A stretch of DNA of 64,000 nucleotides from Streptomyces wuyuanensis. GTDB lineage: Bacteria > Actinomycetota > Actinomycetes > Streptomycetales > Streptomycetaceae. The stretch lies in NCBI RefSeq assembly GCF_900103455.1, contig NZ_FNHI01000001.1, positions 62,001 to 126,000 of the forward strand. The letters are read 5' to 3'. Positions 37,914-47,327 of this stretch are shown here, piece by piece. The translations under genes were made by a program, and so were the position numbers. The notes beneath the pieces were generated by a model. The model was not told where the DNA came from. It searched no databases and worked only from the letters and a program-made list of their open reading frames with translations. Positions within the stretch are counted from its first letter, which is position 1, and each line of letters begins with the position of its first letter.

Positions 37914-38048
37914 TCCCACGCCAGGGGCGGAGCGCCGGCTTCCGTCACCTGATGGGGTGAAGAGCAGAAGAGAAGAGTCCGGGATCCCCCCGTTCTGTCC
38001 ATCCTTGGGCAAGCGGCCGTAACGGTTCGCTGACAAGGAGAGCTGAGC

Positions 38049-38612
38049 GTGGAGAAGCAGCAAGACCGGGACGACGGTGCGGTCCGCATCGACGACCCGT
38101 GGTACGACGCGCTGGCCTCCGGCTGGGGCGAACCGGGCGGTGCGGACGAGACCGCGCCCCCGGCGCCCCCTGCCGCGGGAGCCGGCGGCCACCGCCACCG
38201 GGCGAGCGACATCTACCTGGAAGTGCACCGCAGCGCGGCCTTCCAGGAGGTCCGCAGCCGCTATCGGCGGTTCGTCGTACCGGCGACCACCGCGTTCTTC
38301 ATCTGGTACGTGGCGTACGTGATCACGGCCACCGCGGCCCCCGCGCTGATGGCGCGGCCGGTGATCGGCGCCGTCAACGTGGCGATGGTGGCCGGGCTGG
38401 GCCAGTTCCTCAGCACCTTCCTGCTGACCTGGGCGTACGCGCGTCATGCCCGGCTGCGCAGGGACCGTGCCGCGCTCGACCTCCGCTGGGCGGTCTTCGA
38501 CCGGACACGGGACGCGCAGCCGGCACTCGGCGACGACGGCGGGAAGGCGGAGCCCGCCGAGGGACTCCCCCTGCCCCGGCAGGCCGACGCGGCGCGGGAG
38601 AACGAGCGTTGA
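38049..38612 (+). CDS. DUF485 inner-membrane protein, partner of the downstream symporter
   Basis: The 187-residue protein has a soluble N-terminal region of about 55 residues, then the DUF485 core with two membrane helices (TTAFFIWYVAYVITATAAPALM and VAMVAGLGQFLSTFLLTWAYA) and a charged C-terminal tail. DUF485 proteins are regularly encoded just before acetate/monocarboxylate symporters and are thought to assist them. GTG 38049 follows GGAG. Its TGA overlaps the TTG start of the symporter, so translation is coupled. Confidence 0.85.
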   Translation: MEKQQDRDDGAVRIDDPWYDALASGWGEPGGADETAPPAPPAAGAGGHRHRASDIYLEVHRSAAFQEVRSRYRRFVVPATTAFFIWYVAYVITATAAPALMARPVIGAVNVAMVAGLGQFLSTFLLTWAYARHARLRRDRAALDLRWAVFDRTRDAQPALGDDGGKAEPAEGLPLPRQADAARENER

Positions 38613-40201
38613 CGGGCGATCACCAGACCCTGGCCCTCGTGCTGTTCAGCGCGTTCATCGCGGTGACCCTGGCCATCACCACCTGGGTCAGCCGCAACCG
38701 GCGCGGCTCGGCCGAGGAGTTCTACGCCGGCGGACGGCTGTTCTCACCGATGGAGAACGGCTTCGCCATCGCCGGCGACTACATGTCGGCGGCCTCGTTC
38801 CTCGGCATCTCCGGGCTGATCGCGCTCTACGGCTACGACGGCATGCTCTATTCCGTGGGCTTCCTCGTCGCCTGGCTGGTGGTGCTGTTCCTGGTGGCCG
38901 AACTGGTCCGCAACTGCGGCCGGTTCACGCTCGCCGACGTCGTCGCCAGCCGGATGAGCGAGCGCCCCGTCCGGATCGCGGCGGGAACCTCCTCGGTCGC
39001 CGTGTCCGTGCTCTACCTGGTCGCGCAGATGGTGGGAGCGGGCAGCCTGGTCGCCCTGCTCCTGGGCGGGACGAGCGAAGCCGCGCGCTCGTGGACCGTC
39101 ATCGGCGTCGGCGCGCTGATGGTCGTCTACGTGTCCATGGGCGGAATGCGGGCCACCACCTGGATCCAGATCGTCAAGGCCGTACTGCTGATGGCCGGCG
39201 CCACCGCGCTCACCGTGCTCGTCCTGGTCCGCTTCCACGGCGACGTCAACCAGCTGCTCGACTCCGCCGCCGCGCAGAGCGGACACGGCAAGGACTTCCT
39301 CTCGCCGGGACTGCGGTACGGCACGGACTGGACCGCGCGTCTGGACTTCATAAGTCTCGGGCTCGCCCTGGTGCTGGGGACCGCCGGCCTGCCGCACATC
39401 CTGTCCCGCTTCTACACCGTGCCCACGGCCCGGGCGGCCCGCCGCTCGGTCGTCTGGTCCATCGGGCTCATCGGCAGCTTCTACCTGATGACGATCGTGC
39501 TCGGATTCGGTGCGGCGGCCATCCTCGGCACCGACGAGGTGCGCTCGTCGAACGCGGCGGGAAACACCGCGGTCCCGCTGCTCGCCCTCGACCTGGGCGG
39601 CGGCGCGGGCTCCACCGGAGGCACGGTGCTCTTCGCCGTCGTCGCCGCCGTCGCCTTCGCGACCATCCTCGCCGTCGTCGCGGGCATCACCCTCGCCTCG
39701 TCGGCGTCGGTCGCTCACGACCTGTACGCGTCGCTGAGGCGGCGGCGCGGCAAGGGGTACAGCGAGGTCGCGGTGGCGCGGGTCGCCGCCGCGGTCATCG
39801 GCGCGGCCGCGATCGCACTCGGCCTGCTCGCCCGCGACCTCAACGTGGCGTTCCTGGTGGGCCTCGCTTTCGCCGTCGCCGCCTCGGCGAACCTCCCGGT
39901 GCTGCTCTACTCGCTGTTCTGGCGGAACTTCACCACGCGCGGCGCGGTGTGGTCGGTGTACGGCGGGCTGGTGCCGGCGGTCCTGCTCGTGGTGCTCTCA
40001 CCGGTGGCGTCGGGCAGCCCCGAGGCGCTGTTCCCCGAACTGGACTTCCAGCTCTTCCCGTTGCAGAACCCCGGCCTCGTCTCCATTCCGCTCGGCTTCC
40101 TCGCCGGCTGGCTCGGCACGGTGACGTCCTCCGAGGCCCCGGACGAGGCGAGGCACGCGGAGACGGAGGTCCGGGCGCTGACGGGAGCGGGCGCGGTCTG
40201 A
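38609..40201 (+). CDS. Sodium:solute symporter (SSS family), probable monocarboxylate/acetate transporter
   Basis: The 530-residue protein belongs to the sodium:solute symporter family, ActP/MctP branch. It has about 13 hydrophobic segments, the conserved EFYAGGRLFSPMENGFAIAGDYMSAASFLGISG region, and GGMRATTWIQIVKAVLL. TTG 38609 overlaps the DUF485 stop (TTGA) and starts the homologous region. Substrate is probably acetate or another short carboxylate, judged from the family and the DUF485 partner. A CitA/CitB-type two-component system lies convergent just downstream and may control it, though no operator is identified. Confidence 0.88.
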   Translation: MTGDHQTLALVLFSAFIAVTLAITTWVSRNRRGSAEEFYAGGRLFSPMENGFAIAGDYMSAASFLGISGLIALYGYDGMLYSVGFLVAWLVVLFLVAELVRNCGRFTLADVVASRMSERPVRIAAGTSSVAVSVLYLVAQMVGAGSLVALLLGGTSEAARSWTVIGVGALMVVYVSMGGMRATTWIQIVKAVLLMAGATALTVLVLVRFHGDVNQLLDSAAAQSGHGKDFLSPGLRYGTDWTARLDFISLGLALVLGTAGLPHILSRFYTVPTARAARRSVVWSIGLIGSFYLMTIVLGFGAAAILGTDEVRSSNAAGNTAVPLLALDLGGGAGSTGGTVLFAVVAAVAFATILAVVAGITLASSASVAHDLYASLRRRRGKGYSEVAVARVAAAVIGAAAIALGLLARDLNVAFLVGLAFAVAASANLPVLLYSLFWRNFTTRGAVWSVYGGLVPAVLLVVLSPVASGSPEALFPELDFQLFPLQNPGLVSIPLGFLAGWLGTVTSSEAPDEARHAETEVRALTGAGAV

Positions 40202-40253
40202 GCGCGACGGCGCACCGCCGGCGGCAGCCGGCACCGGGCGGGGGTGTCCGTGG

Positions 40254-40964
40254 TCAGGCCCGGCCGTCGCCGCTCGCCGTCCAGGTGTAGCGGTGCTCCG
40301 GGCGGCCCGTCTCGCCGTAGCGGAGGCTGAGCCGGACGCGGGCCGAGCGTTCCAGGAGCTTCAGATAGCGCTGTGCGGTCTGCCTGCTCACACCCGAGCG
40401 TTCCGCGATCTCCTGGGCGGAGAGCGGGGCGTCGGCGGCCATCAGCACCTTGCGCACCAACCCGGCGGTCGTGGGGGAGTGGCCCTTGGGGAGGTCCGCG
40501 GAGGGCGTTGCGGAGAGGGCGCCGAAGATGCGGTCCACCTCGGCCTGTTCGGCCTCGCCGCCGCCCTCCAGGGTGCGCCGCAGACCCGCGTAGGCCTCCA
40601 GCCTGGCGCGCAGTCCCGCGAAGTTGAACGGCTTGACCAGGTACTGGAGTGCGCCGTGCCGCATCGCCGCCTGGACGGTGGCGACATCGCGCGCCGCGGT
40701 CACCATGATCACATCGGTGTGGCGGCCGAGGCGGCGCAGTTCCCGGACCACCGCGAGCCCGTTCTCGTCCGGCAGGTAGTGGTCCAGCAGGACGAGGTCG
40801 ACCGGCCCTTCGGCGATCCGTTCCAGTGCCTCGGCGGCGGAGTGCGCCATTGCCGCGACCCGGAAGCCGGGCACCTTCGCCACGTACGCCGCATTGATCT
40901 CGGCGACGCGGATGTCGTCGTCCACGACCAGGACCTCGATCGGCGCGTCGGCACCTCGCGTCAT
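40254..40964 (-). CDS. CitB/DcuR-type response regulator
   Basis: The 236-residue protein has a receiver domain (acidic residues at 15-17, phosphoacceptor Asp61 in LVLLDHYLPDENG, VKPF lysine near 112) and a C-terminal helix-turn-helix (LSAQEIAERSGVSRQTAQRYLKLLE, about 178-202). This arrangement is typical of CitB/DcuR regulators, which answer to extracellular di- or tricarboxylates. ATG 40964 begins 13 bases after the kinase stop, so the pair is one operon. Likely targets are the nearby symporter or the citrate-related genes, which is inference. Confidence 0.9.
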   Translation of the reverse strand: MTRGADAPIEVLVVDDDIRVAEINAAYVAKVPGFRVAAMAHSAAEALERIAEGPVDLVLLDHYLPDENGLAVVRELRRLGRHTDVIMVTAARDVATVQAAMRHGALQYLVKPFNFAGLRARLEAYAGLRRTLEGGGEAEQAEVDRIFGALSATPSADLPKGHSPTTAGLVRKVLMAADAPLSAQEIAERSGVSRQTAQRYLKLLERSARVRLSLRYGETGRPEHRYTWTASGDGRA

Positions 40965-40977
40965 CGCATGTCACCCG

Positions 40978-42654
40978 TCATCGCATGTCACCCGTCGTCG
41001 TGAGTCCCGCTTCGAGGTCCGCGTCGGCCAGCGCCTCCGGCAGTACGACGGTGAACTCCGCGCCCCCGCCCGCCGTCGGGCAGGCCTCGGCCACCCGGAC
41101 GCTCCCGCCCTGCCGCTCCGCGAAGCGCCGGACCAGCGCCAGGCCGAGCCCGCGCCTGCCGTGCGCGGGCGGCTCCTTCGTGGACCAGCCCTCGGTGAAG
41201 ATCAGTTCCTGCTGCTCGGCCGGCACTCCCGGACCGCTGTCCGAGACCCGCAGGACGACGGTGCGGTCCTCGGCGAGCACCTCGATCTCGATGCGCGGGT
41301 CCTCGGACGCGGCAGCCGCGTCCAGCGCGTTGTCGACGAGGTTGCCGACGACGGTCACCAGGCCGCGCGGGTCGACGAGACGGTCCGGAAGCAGCGTGCC
41401 GGACGCGATCCGCAGCGAGACGCCCCGCTCGGCCGCCACCGTCGCCTTGCCGACCAGCAGTGAAGCCAGCAGAGGATCTCGGATCCTCTCGGTGACCTGC
41501 TCGGCCGTGGCCCGGTGCACGCCCACGGCCTCGGTCACGAACTCGACGGCCTCCTCGTGCATCTCCAGCTCCAGCAGCCCCAGCAGCGTGTGCATCCGGT
41601 TGGCGTGCTCGTGGTCCTGGGCGCGCAGTGCGTCGATCAGTCCGCGGGTCGAGTCCAGTTCGCGGCCCAGCTGCTCCAGTTCGGTGCGGTCGCGCAGCGT
41701 GGCGACGGCGCCGCCGTCGTCCGTCGGCATCCGGTTGGCGATCAGTACGCGATGGCCCCGTACCGTCACCAGGTCCTCACCCGTGACCCTCCCGGCCAGC
41801 ACATCGGCGGTGCGGCCGGGGCCGAGCGCGTCTTCGAGCAGCCTGCCGGCGGCTTCGGGGCCGAGCCCGAGCAGCCGCTGGGCCTCGTCGTTCATCAGCC
41901 GGATCCTCCCCGCTCCGTCGAGGGCGACCACGCCTTCCCGGATGCCGTGGAGCATCGCCTCGCGCTCGGCGAGCAGCGCGGAGATGTCGGAGAACGCGAG
42001 GTCGTGGGTCTTCCGCTGGAGCCGGCGGGAGATCATGTAGGCGGCGAGCGCACCGACGGCGAGGGCACCGCCGGCATAGGCGAGGAGGCCGGGGATCGCG
42101 CCGAGCAGCCGCTCGCGGACGCTGTCGTACTCGATACCGACGGAGACCGCGCCGATGATCCGCCCGTCGTCGTCGCGCAGCGGCACCTTGCCCCGGGCCG
42201 AGCGGCCCAGCGTGCCGCTGTCGATGCCCATCACATGCCGGCCGGCCAGTGGCTGGCTGGGGTCGGTGGAGACGACCTCGCCGATCTGCTCCGGGTCGGT
42301 GTGCGACCAGCGCACCCCGCGCCGGTCCATGATCACGACGTACTCGGCACCGGTGTTCCGCCGGATCCGTTCGGCCTCCGTCTGGACGGGGCCGTTCTCG
42401 GACGGCTCGGAGCCGAGGAGGTCCTCGGCCACCTGTGGTGACGCCGTCGTCTCGGCGATGGCCAGCGCGCGGCGCATCGCCTGGTCGTCCAGCTGGGAGC
42501 TGAGCGGCGCCAGGAAGAGGCCGGTGGCCAGGACTGTCACACCGGTGGCGATGGCCAGCTGCATCAGCAGGACCTGCGCGAAGACCCGCCTCGGCCAGCC
42601 GAACCGCCGCCGTCTCGGGAACACGCCTGAGGGGCCGGTCGATGCGGGGCTCAT
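40978..42654 (-). CDS. CitA/DcuS-type sensor histidine kinase
   Basis: This 558-residue membrane kinase has a first membrane helix (about 27-50), an extracellular PASTA-unrelated Cache/PAS-type sensor domain (about 55-185), a second helix (about 190-212), a cytoplasmic PAS domain (about 225-330), a dimerisation region with the QDHEHANRMHTLLGLLEL phosphoacceptor His, and an HATPase domain (NLVDNALDAA, DSGPGVP, RRGLGLALVRR). The order matches CitA/DcuS sensors of carboxylates. ATG 42654 is chosen as the first start consistent with the homologous region; an upstream frame to 42795 overlaps the divergent LacI promoter. Partner regulator follows after 13 bases. Confidence 0.88.
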   Translation of the reverse strand: MSPASTGPSGVFPRRRRFGWPRRVFAQVLLMQLAIATGVTVLATGLFLAPLSSQLDDQAMRRALAIAETTASPQVAEDLLGSEPSENGPVQTEAERIRRNTGAEYVVIMDRRGVRWSHTDPEQIGEVVSTDPSQPLAGRHVMGIDSGTLGRSARGKVPLRDDDGRIIGAVSVGIEYDSVRERLLGAIPGLLAYAGGALAVGALAAYMISRRLQRKTHDLAFSDISALLAEREAMLHGIREGVVALDGAGRIRLMNDEAQRLLGLGPEAAGRLLEDALGPGRTADVLAGRVTGEDLVTVRGHRVLIANRMPTDDGGAVATLRDRTELEQLGRELDSTRGLIDALRAQDHEHANRMHTLLGLLELEMHEEAVEFVTEAVGVHRATAEQVTERIRDPLLASLLVGKATVAAERGVSLRIASGTLLPDRLVDPRGLVTVVGNLVDNALDAAAASEDPRIEIEVLAEDRTVVLRVSDSGPGVPAEQQELIFTEGWSTKEPPAHGRRGLGLALVRRFAERQGGSVRVAEACPTAGGGAEFTVVLPEALADADLEAGLTTTGDMR

Positions 42655-42754
42655 ACGGATGCACGGTAAGCGTGCGGGACGGCCTTCGGGAAATCCCGTC
42701 CCCCACCGCGGCCGGACGGTACGGACGCCGCCGGAACCGTACGGACGAAACTTG

Positions 42755-42771
42755 ACGCAAGTGGCTTGCGT
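42755..42771. promoter_or_regulatory. Probable LacI-type operator
   Basis: ACGCAAG-TGG-CTTGCGT, perfect 7-bp arms, 22 bases before the start codon of the LacI gene. Further TTGCG copies follow at 42775 and 42786. It probably serves autoregulation. Confidence 0.6.
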
Positions 42772-42793
42772 TGCTTGCGCTAGTCTTGCGTTC

Positions 42794-43801
42794 ATGACGC
42801 GACGACTTGCTCAGGTGGCGAAGAAGGTGGGGGTCAGCGAGGCGACGGTCAGCCGGGTCCTCAACGGCAAGCCGGGCGTCTCCGACGCCACCCGTCAGGC
42901 CGTGCTGACCGCGCTCGACGTCCTCGGCTACGAGCGGCCCACACAGCTGCGCGGTGAGCGCGCCCGGCTCGTCGGACTGGTCCTGCCGGAGCTGCAGAAT
43001 CCCATCTTCCCCGCGTTCGCGGAGGTCATCGGCGGTGCACTCGCCCAGCAGGGGCTCACTCCGGTGCTGTGCACCCAGACCAAGGGCGGTGTCTCCGAAG
43101 CGGACTACGTCGATCTGCTGCTCCAGCAGCAGGTGTCCGGAGTGGTCTTCGCCGGCGGTCTGTTCGCCCAGGCGGACGCCCCGCACGAGCACTACCGCCG
43201 GCTCGCGGAGCGGCGGATCCCCGTCGTCCTGGTCAACGCGGCCATCGACGGTCTCGACTTCCCCTGCATCGCCTGCGACGACGCGGTCGCCGTCGAGCAG
43301 GCCTGGCGGCACCTGGTGTCGCTCGGGCACGAGCGGATCGGGCTGGTCCTCGGCCCTCCCGACCACGTGCCGTCCCGGCGCAAGCGCGCTGCCGCGCGGG
43401 TGGCGGCCCGGGCCGCGGGCGGCGAACTCCCCGACGAGTTCCAGGAGAGCTCGATGTTCTCCCTGGAAGGCGGGCAGGCGGCGGCCTCGCGGCTGCTGGA
43501 CCGCGGGGTCACCGGCATCATCTGCGCGAGCGACCCGCTGGCCCTGGGGGCCGTGCGGGCGGCGCGCAGGCGAGGGCTGTCCGTGCCCGGGGAGGTGTCG
43601 GTCGTGGGCTACGACGACTCCGCGTTCATGAACTGCACCGAGCCGCCGCTGACCACCGTCCGCCAGCCCATCGAGGCGATGGGCCGCGCGGCGGTCGAGC
43701 TGCTCTGCGCGCAGATCCACGGGGGCGTGGTGCCGCCGGACGAGCTGTTGTTCGAGCCCGAACTGGTGGTCCGAGGCTCCACGGCACCTCCCTCTCGCTG
43801 A
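42794..43801 (+). CDS. LacI-family transcriptional regulator of the downstream sugar operon
   Basis: The 335-residue protein has an N-terminal LacI helix-turn-helix (LAQVAKKVGVSEATVSRVLNG, about 5-25) and a periplasmic-binding-protein-like sensor domain (VGLVLPELQNPIFPAFAEVI, SLGHERIGLVLG, DPLALGAVRAARRRGLSVPGEVSVVGYDD). ATG 42794 lies seven bases after TAGTCT (42781-42786) with no Shine-Dalgarno sequence, suggesting a leaderless message. It precedes, on the same strand, a sugar ABC transporter and a glucosidase gene, which it probably represses until the sugar is present. Confidence 0.92.
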   Translation: MTRRLAQVAKKVGVSEATVSRVLNGKPGVSDATRQAVLTALDVLGYERPTQLRGERARLVGLVLPELQNPIFPAFAEVIGGALAQQGLTPVLCTQTKGGVSEADYVDLLLQQQVSGVVFAGGLFAQADAPHEHYRRLAERRIPVVLVNAAIDGLDFPCIACDDAVAVEQAWRHLVSLGHERIGLVLGPPDHVPSRRKRAAARVAARAAGGELPDEFQESSMFSLEGGQAAASRLLDRGVTGIICASDPLALGAVRAARRRGLSVPGEVSVVGYDDSAFMNCTEPPLTTVRQPIEAMGRAAVELLCAQIHGGVVPPDELLFEPELVVRGSTAPPSR

Positions 43802-43955
43802 TCTGCGGCTGTCTGTCGAATATTTACAAAGCCTGCGCGACATATTGCGGACTTCTGTGGGCGGTGCTTGAGTGAGCGACGCCCCGGCGGTGCGGCTGTC
43901 CCCAGTGGCACGCCTGCCGAGGGCCTTCCACGCTCATGCCCGAAGGGGACCACCG

Positions 43956-45437
43956 ATGAGAAGTGTTCGGTCGAGCAGTGCCAGGTTCCGTCGTACGAGC
44001 ACCACGAGCACCACGAACGCCCTGCGTGCTGCGAGCGGCGCGCGTCGCAGTCGCCGCACCTTCGCGGCCGCCCTCCTCGCCGCCCTCGCGCTCACCGCGC
44101 TGGCCGCCTGCGGTACGAGCAGCAGCGCCGGCGGCGGCGATGCCGAGGGCGGCGGCTCCTCCGATCCGTCGGCCCCCCTGGACCCCAAGGCCAAGGTGAC
44201 GCTCACGATCGACTGCATGCCGCCGACCGCCAAGGCCGCCGAGCGCAAGGAGTGGAACGAGGACGTCCGCACCTTCAACAAGACCTATCCGAACGTCCGG
44301 ATCGAGGGGAAGTCGACGCCCGGGCAGTGCCTGGAACCGCCCCGCTTCACCGCCATGCTCAAGGCCAAGTCCCAGCCCGACGTCTTCTACACGTACTTCA
44401 CCGACCTGGAGCAGGTGCTCGACAACGACGGCGCGGCCGACATTTCCGCGTACGTCACCGACAGGACCGTGCCCGCCCTGAAGGACATCGACCCGGACGT
44501 CATGGGCTCGCTCACCAAGGACGGCAAGCTCTACGGCCTGCCCACCAGCAACTACACCATGGGCCTGCTGATCAACCGGAAACTCTTCCGGCAGGCCGGG
44601 CTCGACCCCGACCACCCGCCGCGCACCTGGCCGGAGGTCCGCACCGCCGCCAGGGCCATCGCCGGCCTCGGCGAGGGCATCGCCGGATTCGGCGAGTACA
44701 GCGCCGGCAACACCGGCGGCTGGCACTTCACCGCCACCACCTACGGCCTCGGCGGCGACATCGTGGACGCGAGCGGCCGGAAGGCCGCGTTCAACAACGA
44801 CCTGGGACGGCAGATCCTCGGGAACCTCCACGCCATGCGGTGGCAGGACGACAGCATGGGCCGCACCCAGCTGCTCAAGTGGGGCGATCTGCAGAAGCAG
44901 ATCGCGTCCGACAGGCTCGGCATGTTCCTGGCCGCGCCCGACGACATCACGTACATGGTCCAGCAGCTGGGCGCGAAGTACGAGAACTTCGGCATGGGCC
45001 CGATGCCCGGCGAGAAGACCACCCTCTTCGGAGGCAACAACTACATGATCAAGAAGGGGAGTTCCCCTGACAAGATCAAGGCCGCCGTCGCCTGGCTGAA
45101 CTTCAAGAACCTGACCGTCGGCAAGGGCCAGTTCGACTGGTCGCGCACCAAGGCGGACGGTCTGCCCGTCGGCCTCCCGCAACCGAACTTCTGGCTGAAC
45201 GCCAGCAAGACCGCCGACGACGCCGAGCGCGCCCGGCACGCGACGATGCCGGTCGCCAACTTCAAGACCTTCATGGACAACCCGGTCAAGGGCAAGGCCG
45301 AGCCACCGCGGGCGCAGGAGATCTACAAGGTTCTCGACAACGTGATGTCGGGCGTCCTCACCGACGAGGACGCCGACATCGCCAAGCTGCTGGCAACGGC
45401 CGAGCAGCAGGTGAACCGGATCCTGGCGAACCGCTAG
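43956..45437 (+). CDS. Sugar ABC transporter substrate-binding lipoprotein
   Basis: This 493-residue protein is a family-1 extracellular solute-binding protein. It has a long n-region with a twin-arginine-type motif (RSRRTFAA), a hydrophobic stretch and lipobox LAAC with lipidation at Cys52, so it is probably a Tat-exported lipoprotein. The folded part includes NEDVRTFNKTYPNVRIEGK, DVFYTYFTDLEQVLDND and KLYGLPTSNYTMGLLINRKLFRQAGL. ATG 43956 follows AAGGGGACC; an in-frame start at 43872 would add an unlikely extension. The operon continues with two permeases and a GH13 enzyme, indicating an alpha-glucoside as ligand. No ATPase gene is present; Streptomyces sugar importers commonly share MsiK. 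Confidence 0.9.
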   Translation: MRSVRSSSARFRRTSTTSTTNALRAASGARRSRRTFAAALLAALALTALAACGTSSSAGGGDAEGGGSSDPSAPLDPKAKVTLTIDCMPPTAKAAERKEWNEDVRTFNKTYPNVRIEGKSTPGQCLEPPRFTAMLKAKSQPDVFYTYFTDLEQVLDNDGAADISAYVTDRTVPALKDIDPDVMGSLTKDGKLYGLPTSNYTMGLLINRKLFRQAGLDPDHPPRTWPEVRTAARAIAGLGEGIAGFGEYSAGNTGGWHFTATTYGLGGDIVDASGRKAAFNNDLGRQILGNLHAMRWQDDSMGRTQLLKWGDLQKQIASDRLGMFLAAPDDITYMVQQLGAKYENFGMGPMPGEKTTLFGGNNYMIKKGSSPDKIKAAVAWLNFKNLTVGKGQFDWSRTKADGLPVGLPQPNFWLNASKTADDAERARHATMPVANFKTFMDNPVKGKAEPPRAQEIYKVLDNVMSGVLTDEDADIAKLLATAEQQVNRILANR

Positions 45438-45440
45438 CCC

Positions 45441-46406
45441 ATGCCGTCCGCATCCGCACTCCCATCGAGCGAGCGGCCGGAGGCGCGCGCACAGCGTGAC
45501 TCCGGCCCCCGCCCCGCCCCGGCCCGCGCCGCACTGCTGCGGTCCCTCGGACACCACCTGTCGGCGCACGCGTTCCTGATCGGTGCGGTCCTCTGCTTCT
45601 CCCTGTTCTCCTGGTACCCGATGGTCCGGGAGTTCCTGCTGGCCTTCCAGCGGACCGAGGACGGACGGACCTACTGGGCCGGCTGGGACAACCTCCGCAC
45701 CGTCCTCGCCGACCCGGCCTTCTGGCAGGCATGGCGCGGCACACTGCTGTTCACCGGCCTCGCACTGGTCCTCGGCTTCGCCGTGCCGTTCGTCGTCGCG
45801 CTCGTGATCAACGAGTTCCGGCACGCACAGGCGTATCTGCGGCTGCTCGTGTACCTGCCCGTGATGCTGCCGCCGGTCGCCTCCGTGCTGCTCTTCAAGT
45901 ACCTCTACGACCCCGGCCACGGCCTGTTCAACAGCGTTCTCGCCGCACTCGGGCTGCCCGAGCAGCAGTGGCTGCAGGACCCCGACACCGCCATGCTCTC
46001 CGTCGTCGTCGCCGCCACCTGGATGAACATGGGCGGGGCGACGCTCATCTACCTGGCCGCGCTCCAGTCCGTCCCGGGCGAGCTCTACGAGGCGGCCGAA
46101 CTCGACGGCGCGGGACTGCTGCGCAAGATCTGGCACGTCACCGTCCCCCAGACCCGCCTCGTGCTCTCGCTGATGCTGCTGATGCAGATCATCGCCACGA
46201 TGCAGGTCTTCACGGAGCCGTTCCTGCTGACGAACGGCGCCGGCCCGGAGGGGGCCACGACCACCGTCGTCTACCTCATCTACCAGTACGCCTTCAACTT
46301 CAACGACTACGGGGCCGCGGCGGCGCTCGGTCTGCTCCTGCTCGTGCTGCTGTCCGGCTTCTCGGCGGCGTACGTCCGGCTGAGCCGCACCGCCGAGGAC
46401 GCATGA
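45441..46406 (+). CDS. Sugar ABC transporter permease (MalF type)
   Basis: The 321-residue protein has about six membrane helices after a 45-residue basic N-terminal tail and carries the cytoplasmic EAA loop (YEAAELDGAGLLRKIWHVTVPQ) that contacts the ATPase. It starts three bases after the binding protein stop, so it is coupled to it. It forms a heterodimer with the next gene product. Confidence 0.92.
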   Translation: MPSASALPSSERPEARAQRDSGPRPAPARAALLRSLGHHLSAHAFLIGAVLCFSLFSWYPMVREFLLAFQRTEDGRTYWAGWDNLRTVLADPAFWQAWRGTLLFTGLALVLGFAVPFVVALVINEFRHAQAYLRLLVYLPVMLPPVASVLLFKYLYDPGHGLFNSVLAALGLPEQQWLQDPDTAMLSVVVAATWMNMGGATLIYLAALQSVPGELYEAAELDGAGLLRKIWHVTVPQTRLVLSLMLLMQIIATMQVFTEPFLLTNGAGPEGATTTVVYLIYQYAFNFNDYGAAAALGLLLLVLLSGFSAAYVRLSRTAEDA

Positions 46407-46425
46407 ACGGGGGAGCGGAACGCAC

Positions 46426-47301
46426 ATGACCACCAGGACGCTCGTCTCACCCGCGCAACTCGCCAGGCCGCGCGCCCGCTACGTGTACTGGACCGCGCTC
46501 GTCCTCGTGCTCGTCCTGTTCACGGCCGTCTTCCTGGGCCCCCTGTACTGGATGGTCACCGGAGGGCTGAAGAGCACCCAGGAAGCCGTGCAGTCGCCGC
46601 CGACCCTCGTCCCCTCGTCCTTCCATCCGGAGACATACGCCAGGGCCTGGGAGGTGATGGACCTGGCCCGGCTGCTGCTCAACACGCTCTGGTACGCGTT
46701 CGGCGCGCTCGCCTTCCAGCTCGTGCTCGACGTGTCCGCCGCGTACTCGCTGTCGCGGCTGCGGCCCGTCCTCGGCAAGGCGATCCTCGGGATGATGCTG
46801 GCCACGCTGATGATCCCGGCGGCCGTCCTCGTCGTACCCCAGTACCTGACCGTGCTGGACGTCCCCGTCGTGCGGCGCAATCTGCTCGACTCGCCGTGGG
46901 CGATCTGGCTCCCGTCCGTCGCGAACGCCTTCAACATCTTCCTGCTCAAGCGGTTCTTCGACTCGATCCCGCGGGAGATGCTCGACGCCGCGGCGGTCGA
47001 CGGCGCCTCACGGCTGCGCATCCTGTGGTCCGTGGTGCTGCCCGTCTCCCGGCCGATCCTCGGCGTGGTGTCCATCTTCGCCGTGGTCGGGGTCTGGAAG
47101 GACTTCCTCTGGCCGATGCTCACCCTGCCCGACCCGACCAAGCAGACGCTGAACGTCGGGATCTACTCGCTCGCCAGCGGAGTTCCGGAGAACGTCCTCA
47201 TCGCGGCCCTCACCATCGCCTCCGTGCCCACGCTGCTGATCTTCCTCGTCTTCCAGCGGAACATCATGAGCGGACTGACGGCAGGCGGACTCAAGGGCTG
47301 A
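46426..47301 (+). CDS. Sugar ABC transporter permease (MalG type)
   Basis: The 291-residue protein has about six membrane helices and the EAA loop variant LDAAAVDGASRLRILWSVVLPV. It starts 19 bases after the MalF-type gene, preceded by GGGGGAGCGG. Together they form the import channel for the sugar bound by the lipoprotein. Its stop codon overlaps the first possible start (ATG 47301) of the glucosidase gene. Confidence 0.92.
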   Translation: MTTRTLVSPAQLARPRARYVYWTALVLVLVLFTAVFLGPLYWMVTGGLKSTQEAVQSPPTLVPSSFHPETYARAWEVMDLARLLLNTLWYAFGALAFQLVLDVSAAYSLSRLRPVLGKAILGMMLATLMIPAAVLVVPQYLTVLDVPVVRRNLLDSPWAIWLPSVANAFNIFLLKRFFDSIPREMLDAAAVDGASRLRILWSVVLPVSRPILGVVSIFAVVGVWKDFLWPMLTLPDPTKQTLNVGIYSLASGVPENVLIAALTIASVPTLLIFLVFQRNIMSGLTAGGLKG

Positions 47302-47327
47302 TGCCTCTCCCACCCGAAAGGATCGAC

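Noticed and set aside
43802..43955. LacI operator in front of the binding-protein gene
   Set aside because: No copy of ACGCAAG/CTTGCGT was found in this gap, so I did not annotate one.
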